NCBI RefSeq assembly: GCF_008632075.1 | Contig: NZ_VWVM01000005.1 | Location: 1 to 64,000 of the forward strand | Direction of reading: 5' to 3' | Length of the DNA: 64,000 bases | Source: Candidatus Pantoea gossypiicola | GTDB lineage: Bacteria; Pseudomonadota; Gammaproteobacteria; Enterobacterales; Enterobacteriaceae | In this document: positions 38,024 to 47,033 of the stretch, piece after piece | How positions within the stretch are numbered: the stretch's first letter is position 1 | Layout of the letters: each line of letters opens with the position of its first letter | Notes under the pieces: generated by a model | What the model saw: the letters and a program-made list of their open reading frames with translations, nothing else | Databases searched by the model: none | What the model was told of the DNA's origin: nothing | Position numbers and translations under genes: made by a program

Positions 38024-38394
38024 CTATTGTTCTCGGTCTGACCTTCTCATCGCAAAGTCCAAATCCAGAGCGATGGAGCACAGGTCACCACCGGCAACAT
38101 GCTGCCCGGCTCCTTCGTCACGGCAAAGCAGGAGGCACTGATACCTGTGTCGCTGTAAAACCCGTATTCTCGTGCACCACTGGCGATCCGTGTACCTTGC
38201 CGCCCGGGCTAGGCTGGAGTCGTTTCGTTGCTTCAGTCCATGCGATATTGCTGTGGCATAGCTATACATGAACAATCTTGTTTAACCAGAGTCGCCATGT
38301 CCCGTCATGATCGCCACTGAGTTTCAGTTGATATCATGTTCGGCAATGGCCGTTTTCTGCCATTGCCGGGTTCCTGAGACAGGTCCGTCGCTGA
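38024..38394. other. Gap between TetR and oxidoreductase
   Basis: No credible gene. GC-rich direct and inverted words but no RNA structure that I can name. Confidence 0.4.
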
Positions 38395-39324
38395 TTACAT
38401 GATCAGCACAATCCGCCCGGCAGGCCGCCGGCCGAGTTCTGCGTTCCTGATGACAGTCAGCGCGTCGGTGAACGGCGCTTCCAGTCCAATGGATACATGG
38501 ATTTTGCCTTCACAGGCCAGTCGGGCTATCTCCCGCAGGTTCCTGAATCCCCCTGTTGCGAACACCATCCGGTAGCGCCCTGAAATAAAGCCGCGCAGCA
38601 TTCTGCCAGGTGTCGGATTAATGTCGATGAAGCGTCCCCCGGACTTCAGCATCGCCAGACCCTCGGCGACGTCGAGCGTGCCGAGCGTGTCGAACACCGC
38701 GTCGTACGGGCCATAAGCGGCGAAGGACGTTTTGTCCGGGTAGGTAAAGGCCGGGCGGACACCGGCCAGCTCCACGCTTGCCAGCGAGGCTTCGCCGCAG
38801 GCGCCGGAAACCTGTGCTCCACAGGCCTGAGCCAGTTGCACAGCACTGCTGCCGACCGCGCCGCTGCAGCCGTGAATGAATATCCGCGACTCGCTGCCAG
38901 CACGCGCTGCGCCCACAATGGCCGCCCAGGCGGTGGCGAATGGAATGGGTAAGCACGCAGCTTCACTGAATGACAGCGCGGCGGGCTTGGGGGCAACCAG
39001 CCTCGCGTCAGCATCGACGACCTCGGCAAACGCACCCTGCCTTTTGATTTCTACCGTGCCGAACACCTCATCGCCAACCCGGACGTCTGTCACGGCGGTG
39101 CCAACCTCGTCGACAATGCCTGCAAAGTCAGAGCCCATGCCCTGGGGAAACCGGTTGCCAGTAACGAACTTCATGACGCCACGGCGAATCTTCCAGTCGA
39201 GCGGGTTGATTGCTGCGGCCTTTACGCGCACGCGGACTCGCCGGGGTTCAAGGGCTGGCAGCGAATATTCTGCAAGCGACATTTCTTCGGGGCCGCCGTA
39301 GCGGCTGAACTGGACTCTCTTCAT
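38395..39324 (-). CDS. Zinc-independent MDR-type NADPH:quinone/alcohol oxidoreductase
   Basis: A 309-residue enzyme of the medium-chain dehydrogenase superfamily, quinone-oxidoreductase branch. GroES-like N-domain with INPLDWKIRRG, Rossmann domain with the nucleotide loop IHGCSGAVGSSAVQLA, C-terminal AGRIVL. No catalytic-zinc cysteine set. Last gene of the minus-strand cluster 38395-43539; GAGG before the ATG. Likely reduces quinones or enones. Confidence 0.87.
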   Translation of the reverse strand: MKRVQFSRYGGPEEMSLAEYSLPALEPRRVRVRVKAAAINPLDWKIRRGVMKFVTGNRFPQGMGSDFAGIVDEVGTAVTDVRVGDEVFGTVEIKRQGAFAEVVDADARLVAPKPAALSFSEAACLPIPFATAWAAIVGAARAGSESRIFIHGCSGAVGSSAVQLAQACGAQVSGACGEASLASVELAGVRPAFTYPDKTSFAAYGPYDAVFDTLGTLDVAEGLAMLKSGGRFIDINPTPGRMLRGFISGRYRMVFATGGFRNLREIARLACEGKIHVSIGLEAPFTDALTVIRNAELGRRPAGRIVLIM

Positions 39325-39349
39325 GGATGCCTCGTAATGACAATGGGAT

Positions 39350-40660
39350 TTAGAACGTCACCGCGTCGCGCGGCGGAGTATTGATGTCGATGTCTTTGAC
39401 GCTGGCAGCCGCCGGCCTTTCGGCAGAGGCATCAGCTGTCTGCGACCTGCCCAGAACGGTCGCCATAACCGAGTTCTGCCAGTTGAAATAGGGATTGAAA
39501 GTCAGCCGCGCGTGGACTTTTCCCTGCTCACGGTGGCCCCAGTCCGAATACCAGACCGGTACGCCTTGCTCGCAGGCCTGCGTGTCTTTTGCACTAAAGC
39601 CATTCAGGCAGATACGAATAATTCCGCCTTCGCCATACACGGGGTTGGCCGGGGCAAATGTCAGGCTCATGTGCGAAAACTGACTGATGCGCCATGCGGG
39701 GAGCCTGTCGGGACGAACTAGAACGCGTTGCATATCCACCAGACTGTCCGGTGCCTTGCCGTACCAGATCAGGCGGCTGTCCGGGTGTGTGAAGCGCCGC
39801 TGGAAAACGTCGAGCAGATAACCAGTATCCAGCACCGAGTCATGCCCGGCGACCGCCATGAATACCGGCCTGTCATAGGCCCGCTCTCGCAATAGCCGGC
39901 GCGCGTTGGCGCTGGTCCGGTAGAATTGTGCGAAACCGTTGGCCGGTACATTGAAGTATTTGACGGCATTCTGCATCGGAACGTTGCCGTCCGGTGTGAT
40001 GAGCCAGGGCCTGATACGGGCTGCCAGTGGCGCAAGCCAGTCGAATGGCATGCTCTTGAACCCTGGCGAAAACAGCACCAGCCCTGCGATTTCTGGATGG
40101 GAGTAAGCGTAGTCGAGAGCCAGATTGGCGCCCGTGGAGAAGCCCCCCAGGTAGACTGGTCCTTCGACATCCTTCTGCAGTGCGTTGGCCTGTTCCCACA
40201 CGACCTGCTGCCATTGCTCTGCTGTGGTTTGCAACAGATCCTCGGGGCGGGTTCCGTGTCCGGGGAGAAGCACCGTTCGCACGAGAAACCCTTGCATTGC
40301 CAGCGGCTGGCCAAGGTCCCGGAATGACCACGGCGAGTCGCCCAGGCCATGCACGAGCAGGATCCCTTTGCGGGGATAACTTCCTTTCTCCGACGACGCG
40401 GGTCGCCACTCCTGAGGTGTATTCCACGTCAGTTCGGCATCGTGGTCGGCAAGCTGAAAATGGCGACCAGCCTGTATATGTTGGATTGTTTCGCGTCGAT
40501 AGTCCTCGAAGCTCACTGCTGCAGCGGGCGGGGCGCTCAGTTTTACGCTGGCGCAGCCGGTCAATATGCCCGCTGTAACAAGGGTCGCTGCGATCAGTAT
40601 AAAACGGTGCCTCGGGTGGCCCGGTATCGTGCGGCAAACCGCTTCACGCGAGTTCGGCAT
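39350..40660 (-). CDS. Alpha/beta hydrolase lipoprotein
   Basis: A 436-residue envelope hydrolase. Signal peptide with lipobox LTGC near residue 34. Hydrolase fold: oxyanion region LVHGLGDSPWSF, nucleophile elbow GGFSTGANLAL (GxSxG), acid segment AGHDSVLDTGY and a later SHMSL histidine. ATG 40660 is chosen; the longer frame to 41005 overlaps the aldo/keto reductase in another frame and lacks domain content. Overlaps the AKR stop by 17 bases. Serine hydrolase of unknown substrate, possibly an esterase or lysophospholipase. Confidence 0.82.
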   Translation of the reverse strand: MPNSREAVCRTIPGHPRHRFILIAATLVTAGILTGCASVKLSAPPAAAVSFEDYRRETIQHIQAGRHFQLADHDAELTWNTPQEWRPASSEKGSYPRKGILLVHGLGDSPWSFRDLGQPLAMQGFLVRTVLLPGHGTRPEDLLQTTAEQWQQVVWEQANALQKDVEGPVYLGGFSTGANLALDYAYSHPEIAGLVLFSPGFKSMPFDWLAPLAARIRPWLITPDGNVPMQNAVKYFNVPANGFAQFYRTSANARRLLRERAYDRPVFMAVAGHDSVLDTGYLLDVFQRRFTHPDSRLIWYGKAPDSLVDMQRVLVRPDRLPAWRISQFSHMSLTFAPANPVYGEGGIIRICLNGFSAKDTQACEQGVPVWYSDWGHREQGKVHARLTFNPYFNWQNSVMATVLGRSQTADASAERPAAASVKDIDINTPPRDAVTF

Positions 40661-41513
40661 GATCTTCTTCAGTGAGCCGGATGCCGCCAGCGGCGACATT
40701 CTCTTCAAGATGCCTGACCGACCCTGTGCCAGGGATTGCCAGCATGGCCGGTGAGGACGCCAGTAACCAGGCCAGCGCGGCCTGAACAGGCGTGGCACCG
40801 TGCCGCTTTGCCACTCGGGTAAGCCGCCCGTCGTCGATCTCGCCCACACCTCCGCCAAGCGGGAAAAACGGGCAGAAGGCGATGCCGGATTCTTCGCAGG
40901 TCTGCAACAGGCTCCGATCCTCGCGCCGGGCGAAGTGAAAGTTGTTCTGCACGGCCACGACCGGAGCGATGGCGCGGGCCTCATTGAAATGCCCGATATC
41001 GACATTGCTGATGCCGAGGTGGCGAATCAGGCCTTCTTCGCGAAGTGCGGCCAACGCCCCGAAGCGCTCTGCAAGCGACTCGCCGTGCGGTACCGTCATC
41101 TCACCGATGCGCAGGTACACCAGGTCGAGGCGGTTCACGCCGAGGCTTGCCAGGTTCTCCTCGACAAGCTTACGCATGTCTCCGCCCGTGGCGGGCCGGT
41201 GGCTGCCATCCGGGTTGAATACAACACCGACCTTGGTTGCAATCACCAAATTTGAAGGATAGGGATGCAGCGCTTCACGAATGAGCGCATTGGCTCGTAC
41301 TACACCATCGGAGCTTTGGTAGAAATCGGCCGTGTCGATCAGGTTGACGCCAAGTTCAACCACGCGGCGCAGCACCGCGCGGCCGGTCTCCGGATCGCGA
41401 GCCGGACCGCGGAAACCATTGCAAGGCAGGCGCATGGCGCCAAAGCCGAGCCGGTTGATCGACAGATCCCCGCCGAGACGGAATTCAGGGGAGGGGGTAG
41501 CGGATGAGTCCAT
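40644..41513 (-). CDS. Aldo/keto reductase
   Basis: A 289-residue NADPH-dependent TIM-barrel enzyme. LGFGAMRLP start; the catalytic aspartate and tyrosine in LIDTADFYQSSDGVVRANALI; a K in IATKVGV; cofactor segment AIPGTGSVRHLEENVAA. The usual catalytic His of HxxR position appears replaced (LVYLRIGEM where many AKRs have L.H..D), a feature shared with the AKR15-like branch. AGGAG RBS. Confidence 0.88.
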   Translation of the reverse strand: MDSSATPSPEFRLGGDLSINRLGFGAMRLPCNGFRGPARDPETGRAVLRRVVELGVNLIDTADFYQSSDGVVRANALIREALHPYPSNLVIATKVGVVFNPDGSHRPATGGDMRKLVEENLASLGVNRLDLVYLRIGEMTVPHGESLAERFGALAALREEGLIRHLGISNVDIGHFNEARAIAPVVAVQNNFHFARREDRSLLQTCEESGIAFCPFFPLGGGVGEIDDGRLTRVAKRHGATPVQAALAWLLASSPAMLAIPGTGSVRHLEENVAAGGIRLTEEDHAELA

Positions 41514-41567
41514 GTCATGCTCCTGGGAAAATTTGAGAAGACCACAAGGTTCAGCGAGACGCGCGAT

Positions 41568-42812
41568 TTACCCGCGCCCAAGCCGGTCTGCAATCCGGTC
41601 GAAGATGAATTCGGTGGCCGTGGCATAGCCTCCTATCTGGCAGTGCGACTGCGCCGTCGAAGACTCATCGAACAACAGATACTCCTTGGGGCAATTCAAG
41701 GCGTCGAAGAACGGCCTGGCACCGTGGAAGACCTCGCCGGTTCCATCCAGCACCAGCGTTTCACAGGTCACCTGGTCCAGGATGGCTGAGTTGTCATAGG
41801 GCTGGAGGGCCTGCACTACATCTTTGATCGAGTTGGGCACGCCATGCTTCCAGGCGTAATCACTCACCAGATTCCGTAACTGATCAGGAAGCTCGGCCAG
41901 CGGCCGGTCGGCGAAACGCTCCAGCTGCGCGATGATTTGACGTCCCCAACTGATGTTGCCCGGATCAGTGATGCAGAGCTTGATACGTTTGTCGAACGCA
42001 GCCACGCGAGGCACCAGATAGCCACCGAAGCTCAGGCCCATCAGCGCGATATTGGAGGCGTCTATCTCCGTAAACTTCTCCAGCGCGAAGTCAATCAGCG
42101 GGCTGACAACCTTCTCCCAGTCGGGGCGGAAGGTCAGGTTGTTCAGACGCAGCGCGAACCCCTGGCCAGGGCCATCGTAGGTCAGGCAGTGAATGCCCCG
42201 CTGAAGCGCACCTTCGCAAACCCACCGGGTGTCCTCGGCCCAGGTATCCCGGCCCGGTGTGACGATGAGTAGCGGGGCTTTCTCGTCAGCATGAGGTGAT
42301 CTGTAGAAATAGCCGGGAAGGAAGCTGCCTTCGTAGGGGATTTCGATGCGTTCGGCGGGATAGCCGGACAGAGAGATGTGTCGCTCGTAGCACGATGCGC
42401 TGGCGACTGCGTACTCCTTCATACGCTTGTCCCCGAAGTCGCTGAAATAAAGCAACGCGCAGCGCCAGTACGTCGAAGCGCGAAGGTAGGCACTGGCCGC
42501 GGTGACAGACCTGTTATTTCTGTCCGCATCTTCGGCCCTGTCTTGCAGCCGGGTCGCCAGCGCGGCCCAGGCACTGACCCAGGTCTCTTCGTCGCTGCCC
42601 CTGAGCTGGTGCACCACGTCCATGACCTCGCCGAAGTCGGTCATGCCATAGGGCATCAGGCCCAGGATGTGCTTGATCAGCGCATCGAGCAGCACGTTGT
42701 CGTTAAAGAAACTCGGTTGTGCCCAGTGTTTTTTTTCCGGGCTGGCAACTTTTACATTGGCCGCATTCGTATTAGCCTGCTCTTTTCCGGACTGACTACT
42801 TTGAGTATTCAT
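41568..42812 (-). CDS. Alpha/beta hydrolase, FrsA/pseudooxynicotine-hydrolase-like
   Basis: A 414-residue hydrolase with an N-terminal helical cap (about 150 residues) and a C-terminal alpha/beta core. VTPGRDTWAEDTRW loop; nucleophile elbow LMGLSFGGYLVPRVAAF (G-L-S-F-G); acid and histidine near ETLVLDGTGEVF and SSTAQSHCQIG. Similar cap/core layouts are found in 2,6-dihydroxypseudooxynicotine hydrolase and acyl-peptidase-like proteins. Strong GGAGG RBS; leads a four-gene cluster behind the TetR gene. Confidence 0.85.
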   Translation of the reverse strand: MNTQSSQSGKEQANTNAANVKVASPEKKHWAQPSFFNDNVLLDALIKHILGLMPYGMTDFGEVMDVVHQLRGSDEETWVSAWAALATRLQDRAEDADRNNRSVTAASAYLRASTYWRCALLYFSDFGDKRMKEYAVASASCYERHISLSGYPAERIEIPYEGSFLPGYFYRSPHADEKAPLLIVTPGRDTWAEDTRWVCEGALQRGIHCLTYDGPGQGFALRLNNLTFRPDWEKVVSPLIDFALEKFTEIDASNIALMGLSFGGYLVPRVAAFDKRIKLCITDPGNISWGRQIIAQLERFADRPLAELPDQLRNLVSDYAWKHGVPNSIKDVVQALQPYDNSAILDQVTCETLVLDGTGEVFHGARPFFDALNCPKEYLLFDESSTAQSHCQIGGYATATEFIFDRIADRLGRG

Positions 42813-42864
42813 ACATTTCTACCTCCATTCTTCTTGCTGGTTGCTACGTGGTTAAAAAAATGTT

Positions 42865-43539
42865 TCATTTCTTACTGTCTTCGTCCGTTTGCCCACCCGC
42901 TGCGCCATGAAGAAAAATTTGTACAGCATGACCAACGATTTCCTCGATTTCAGCATCAGTCAATGTTGGTGATCGAAGTCCAGACGCAGCCTGAAGCTTG
43001 GTGTTAGCGGCCACCAGACTGACAAAATGTTCCGCCAGCGCTTTGGCGGGGACGTCGCGGCCTAATCCTTTTCCCGGCTGCTGTTGAGCGGCAATCCAGA
43101 CTGAAAGAATTTGGATGGCTTTACCGTAGCTGACGTCCCACATAGCTCTGGCAACGTCCGGAAAGCGCCGGCCTTCATTGACCAGAAGTCGATGCAACGC
43201 AAGGGTGCGTGAAGACAGGGCAGATCTCAGTAGTTGCCGGCCAAGAACTGGCAGCACCTCGCCTGGCTCTCCGTCCGCGATGTTCAGTTGCTCCAGCGGC
43301 CTGGCAACCTCGGTACAGAGGTCGATCATTGCATGCCTGAAAAGACCTTCTTTTCCTCCAAAGTGGCTGTAAATGGTGCTTCGTGATCCACCAACACGCG
43401 CAATCAAGTCATCAACAGCGACTGCATCAAAGCCCCGTTCAAGGAACAACTCGGCGGCGGCCTCAGTCAGGTCACGGACACGTTGGGCTCCTCTGGCAGT
43501 TCTGTGCTTAGGAGCGGAGGTTCTTTCGTCAGCTACCAT
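42865..43539 (-). CDS. TetR/AcrR regulator of the hydrolase/reductase cluster
   Basis: A 224-residue regulator. HTH: ELFLERGFDAVAVDDLIARVGGSRSTIYSHFGGKEGLF (shown in part). The C-terminal domain is of the TetR_C_7/AefR-like kind, as in the regulator at 37415. A near-perfect 27-base palindrome sits 25 bases before its start. It is the promoter-proximal gene of the minus-strand cluster running to 38395, so it probably represses itself and the four genes behind it. Confidence 0.88.
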   Translation of the reverse strand: MVADERTSAPKHRTARGAQRVRDLTEAAAELFLERGFDAVAVDDLIARVGGSRSTIYSHFGGKEGLFRHAMIDLCTEVARPLEQLNIADGEPGEVLPVLGRQLLRSALSSRTLALHRLLVNEGRRFPDVARAMWDVSYGKAIQILSVWIAAQQQPGKGLGRDVPAKALAEHFVSLVAANTKLQAASGLRSPTLTDAEIEEIVGHAVQIFLHGAAGGQTDEDSKK

Positions 43540-43563
43540 TTTATTCTTCCGGTCTGGATAGAT

Positions 43564-43590
43564 ATTTGTACTGTACTATACAGTACAAAT
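43564..43590. promoter_or_regulatory. TetR operator, 12-base perfect arms
   Basis: ATTTGTACTGTA-CTA-TACAGTACAAAT: two perfect 12-base arms around three bases, directly upstream of the TetR gene at 43539. Shares the CTGTA/TACAG core with the operators at 37328-37397. Confidence 0.8.
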
Positions 43591-43650
43591 AGCAGCAGTT
43601 CAAATGGCAAAGCGCAAGATTTTGGAAGGAGTAAGAGCGCAATCAGACTG

Positions 43651-44478
43651 TCAGGCAGTGAATGCAATGCCCACCGCATCGCGCAGCAGGACAATTGGCT
43701 CAAGCCCACCCGGTGCCTGAACGGAACCAATGGGGTAGCAGGCATCGACAATATTGGAGGGATCAGAGCCTGCGCCAAACGGTGGCGTCCGTGGGTTAAA
43801 CGCCAGCGGCTGCCCGCCTTTCAGACGGTAGCCCGTGCGGTCGGCTTCGGTACTGACATACCAGTCGTCGGCAAAGAAGGTATCGACCGCGGCATCCGTC
43901 AGTCGGTGGATATAGAGGCCCGGTACCAGTCGCAGAGTGACGGATTTCTCCAGCACCGGCAGTAATGCCTCAGGAACAGTGTTCCCCTCGCGGCGGAAGC
44001 GATCTGCGTTTACTGGATGCACGTTCAACACATCATCCGCTGCCAGTCGCCGCCCCTGAAAGCCCCCCAGCGCCCCCAGCGTATAGGTCGAGCCGCTTCC
44101 CAGGACGCGCGGCACATCAAGGCCGCCAGCAATCGCCAGATAGCCACGGCATCCCTGGCGGGCCGGGGCAAAGCGCAGATGTTGCCCGGCGTGGATATAC
44201 AGCGCGCTGTGCGCAGCAGCAGGTTGATTGTCAACGATCGGCGTCATCGCCGCGCCGCACACCGCGATCAGCGCATCGGTGGAAAAATGTAACTCCGGGC
44301 CGAGCAGCGTCATCTCCAGCACCGCATCATCGGCTGCGTTACCCACCAGCAGGTTCGCCATCTGCATTGAATACGGATCCAATGCGCCGGAGGGGGGAAT
44401 GCCCAGGTGGTAATAGCCTTCACGCCCTGCATCCTGTACCGTGGTGGCAAGGCCAGGCTTAATCACATTGATGGTCAT
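43651..44478 (-). CDS. pxpC: 5-oxoprolinase subunit PxpC (biotin-dependent carboxyltransferase fold)
   Basis: A 275-residue KipA/PxpC-type protein. Start INVIKPGLATTVQDAGR and GSDPSNIV...YPIGSVQAPGG are hallmark segments of this carboxyltransferase-like fold. With PxpA and PxpB it forms the ATP-dependent 5-oxoprolinase that opens the pyroglutamate ring. Overlaps pxpB by 20 bases. Last gene of the five-gene operon. PxpC is usually longer (about 300 residues); the C-terminus here ends soon after the RDAVGIAF motif, so it may be slightly shortened at the island border. Confidence 0.87.
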   Translation of the reverse strand: MTINVIKPGLATTVQDAGREGYYHLGIPPSGALDPYSMQMANLLVGNAADDAVLEMTLLGPELHFSTDALIAVCGAAMTPIVDNQPAAAHSALYIHAGQHLRFAPARQGCRGYLAIAGGLDVPRVLGSGSTYTLGALGGFQGRRLAADDVLNVHPVNADRFRREGNTVPEALLPVLEKSVTLRLVPGLYIHRLTDAAVDTFFADDWYVSTEADRTGYRLKGGQPLAFNPRTPPFGAGSDPSNIVDACYPIGSVQAPGGLEPIVLLRDAVGIAFTA

Positions 44479-45349
44479 ACAACCCCCTTTTCAATAACTG
44501 AGGATAGCCCTGCGGATCGGCGACAAAGTCTGCAAGCACAAATGTCACATCGCGAATGCGCGGGGAAAATATGCCTTTTTTCACCTGTTCGCTGATGTCG
44601 TCATAAGTCTGATGATCGATGGCGCGGAACTGCACAATGTCGCCCGCTTTGAAGAACACCATTTCGCTTTGCAGATACGGCAGACGTTGCGCCGGATCAT
44701 AGATCGGCATTGGCGTGATACCAAACAGCTGATAACCGCCAGCGCCACGCACCGAGTAGATACAGCCGAAGCAGCCGCCATGACCGAGGGATAACCCGGG
44801 CGTATCGGTACGCGGGCGCAGGTATTTCGGTACCTGGAGCTGTTTGTCATGCCCGACCATCTGGTACATAAACGGCAATCCGGCGACAAAACCCACCATC
44901 GACACGAACCACGGCGTACCGCTGTGCGCGGCAATAAAGTCGTCTTTATCCGCATAACCGTTGATGTGTGCGGCATAGTCGAGGTCGCTGCCTTCCGGTG
45001 CCTGATGGCGATCGCGAAAACGCATTAACGTCTCGTGTGTCCACGGATCGTTGTACAGCACCGGCACCTCAATAATGCGTGTCGCCAGCGTTGCGTCGGC
45101 TTCGCTATCGGCTTCCAGCGCCTGCAACTTGTCGAGCAGCGTTTGCGGTGCCAGCACGTCCGGGTTAAAGCGTACCTGGAAAGAGGCGTTCGCCAGGCAA
45201 ATATCCAGCACACCGGGGAGCTGGCATGCCTCCAGTGCCCGTGTCAGTGTCAGGCCGTGGAAAAAAGCATTTAACGACATTGACTGGTCAATTTCGGCAA
45301 AAAGATGCTCATCTCCGCCAAACGAGTAGCGAATCGGATTATTGGCCAT
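44459..45349 (-). CDS. pxpB: 5-oxoprolinase subunit PxpB (KipI-like)
   Basis: A 296-residue cytosolic protein of the KipI/PxpB fold. It shows RYSFGGDEHLFAEI, the GFVAGLPFMYQM stretch and the GHGGCFGCIYSVRGAGGYQLFG block typical of PxpB. It is longer than B. subtilis KipI (about 240), as in the biotin-linked operon form. ATG 45349 is used; the longer frame to 45562 overlaps accC. The start overlaps the biotin carboxylase stop by 11 bases. Confidence 0.87.
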   Translation of the reverse strand: MANNPIRYSFGGDEHLFAEIDQSMSLNAFFHGLTLTRALEACQLPGVLDICLANASFQVRFNPDVLAPQTLLDKLQALEADSEADATLATRIIEVPVLYNDPWTHETLMRFRDRHQAPEGSDLDYAAHINGYADKDDFIAAHSGTPWFVSMVGFVAGLPFMYQMVGHDKQLQVPKYLRPRTDTPGLSLGHGGCFGCIYSVRGAGGYQLFGITPMPIYDPAQRLPYLQSEMVFFKAGDIVQFRAIDHQTYDDISEQVKKGIFSPRIRDVTFVLADFVADPQGYPQLLKRGLYDHQCD

Positions 45350-46736
45350 AGCGCCTCTCCTGTAGCGGCGGCGTGGCTGCACTGTCGCGCTCCGCCAGCC
45401 ACTGCTCAAGGGTGGTGGTGGTAAATTCTCCCGCCTGCAATTGCGGGTGTTGCAGCAGCCATTGATGCAGCGGGGCGGTGGTTTTGATGCCACGTAGTTC
45501 AAGCCCGCCGAGTGCCTGGCGGGCGCGGGCCAGCGCGTCGGCGCGATCGGGGCCCCAGGCAATTACCTTCGCCAGCAAGGAGTCATACCACGGGGGAACG
45601 CTGTAACCGCTGAAGACATGGCTGTCGACACGGATCCCTTCGCCACCCGGCCACACCACTGCGTCTATCCGGCCAGGGCAAGGGAAGAAGTTCTTGTCGG
45701 GGTCTTCGGCGTTAATGCGCATTTCGCAAGCGCTGCCGCTCAGGTGCACATCCGACTGCGCCAACGTTAGCGGTTCACCGTTGGCAATGCGTAACATCCA
45801 CTGCACCAGATCGATGCCCGTTACCATCTCGGTTACCGGGTGTTCCACCTGGATACGGGTATTCATTTCAATGAACCAGAACTCGCCGCGCGTTTCATCA
45901 AACAGGTATTCCAGCGTGCCTGCCCCGCGGTAGCGTAGGTGCCGCGCCAGTTGCACTGCGCTGTCGCAGAGCGCGGCCCGCTGGGCAGGACTCAGGGCAG
46001 GCGAGGGCGCTTCCTCAAAGATTTTCTGCCGACGGCGCTGTAACGAGCACTCGCGGTCGAACAGGTGGATCACCCGCTCGCCATCGCCGAGGATCTGCAC
46101 TTCAACATGACGGGCGCGGGCGATAAAACGCTCGAGATAGACTGCGCTTGAGCCAAAAGCGGCTTTCGATTCGCTCTGGGCAACGGGGAATTCCCGCGCC
46201 AGTGCCTCATCATTTTCTACCACGCGGATACCACGACCACCGCCACCGGCTGCGGCTTTAATCAGGCAGGGATAACCGATCTGGCTGGCGCGAACTTGCG
46301 CTGCCTGTACCGTTTCCAGCACCCGGGAGCCGGGAACGACCGGCACACCGGCTTCTGCTGCTGTGCGGCGGGCTGCGGCTTTATCGCCCATCACGCGAAT
46401 GGTTTGCGCGTCGGGGCCGACGAAAATATACCCGGCCTGTTCAACCCGCTCGGCGAACTGGGCATTTTCCGACAGAAAACCGTAGCCAGGGTGGATCGCA
46501 TTTGCACCGGTTTGCGCGGCGGCATCCAGTAAGGCATTAATGTTGAGATAACTGCGCGCGGCAGGTGCCGGGCCGATAATGCACACCTCATCGGCCAGTT
46601 TTGCCGCAAGGCTTTCGCTGTCCGCCTCGCTGCATGCCGCCACCGTTGGGATCCCCAGTGTTTGCGCAGCACGAATAATACGCACCGCTATTTCCCCACG
46701 GTTAGCGACCAATAATTTTTTTATTTTCCCCGTCAT
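45339..46736 (-). CDS. Biotin carboxylase (AccC-like) of the pxp operon
   Basis: A 465-residue ATP-grasp enzyme. KKLLVANRGEIAVRIIRAAQ N-terminus, GYGFLSENAQFAERV, the glycine-rich ATP loop KAAAGGGGRGIRVV, and EMNTRIQVEHPVTEMVTGIDLVQWML. Full AccC length (about 450) and all core motifs. Adds carboxyl to the biotin on the small carrier encoded 16 bases upstream. A second AccC copy dedicated to this operon, distinct from the fatty-acid enzyme. GGAGG RBS. Confidence 0.92.
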   Translation of the reverse strand: MTGKIKKLLVANRGEIAVRIIRAAQTLGIPTVAACSEADSESLAAKLADEVCIIGPAPAARSYLNINALLDAAAQTGANAIHPGYGFLSENAQFAERVEQAGYIFVGPDAQTIRVMGDKAAARRTAAEAGVPVVPGSRVLETVQAAQVRASQIGYPCLIKAAAGGGGRGIRVVENDEALAREFPVAQSESKAAFGSSAVYLERFIARARHVEVQILGDGERVIHLFDRECSLQRRRQKIFEEAPSPALSPAQRAALCDSAVQLARHLRYRGAGTLEYLFDETRGEFWFIEMNTRIQVEHPVTEMVTGIDLVQWMLRIANGEPLTLAQSDVHLSGSACEMRINAEDPDKNFFPCPGRIDAVVWPGGEGIRVDSHVFSGYSVPPWYDSLLAKVIAWGPDRADALARARQALGGLELRGIKTTAPLHQWLLQHPQLQAGEFTTTTLEQWLAERDSAATPPLQERRYGQ

Positions 46737-46752
46737 AAATCCTCCGCAGTGA

Positions 46753-47004
46753 TTATTCGTTATCGGTTTTTATTATGGCGATCACCTGTCCGGGTTCGAC
46801 GGCATCACCATTTTGTATGGTGATGGCGCTTATTATGCCGCGAGTCTCGGCGAATATTTCACTGAACTGCTTCATCACTTCAATTAAACCAATAATGGTA
46901 TCGGGTTCGACTTTATCGCCATCCTTAACAAAAGGTGCAGCCTCCGGTGAGGGTTGCCGGTAAAAAATACCTGGCAATGGCGAAAAAATTTCAATATCAG
47001 ACAT
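46753..47004 (-). CDS. Short biotin carboxyl carrier protein
   Basis: An 83-residue single biotinyl domain. EVMKQF carries the biotinylated lysine (usual motif (A/V)MK(M/Q)); the flanking GLIEVMK...INAETRGIISAI-type hairpin is present. It lacks the Pro/Ala-rich linker and N-terminal region of housekeeping AccB (about 155 residues). Lies between pxpA and the biotin carboxylase. Confidence 0.9.
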   Translation of the reverse strand: MSDIEIFSPLPGIFYRQPSPEAAPFVKDGDKVEPDTIIGLIEVMKQFSEIFAETRGIISAITIQNGDAVEPGQVIAIIKTDNE

Positions 47005-47033
47005 CGTATTTCTCTCCAGATAAGCGGGAATGA

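Noticed and set aside
40661..41005. 115-codon N-terminal extension of the lipoprotein hydrolase
   Set aside because: Overlaps the aldo/keto reductase in another frame and precedes a proper lipoprotein signal peptide starting at 40660.
45350..45562. N-terminal extension of PxpB
   Set aside because: Overlaps the biotin carboxylase frame; MANNPIRYSF is the family-typical start.
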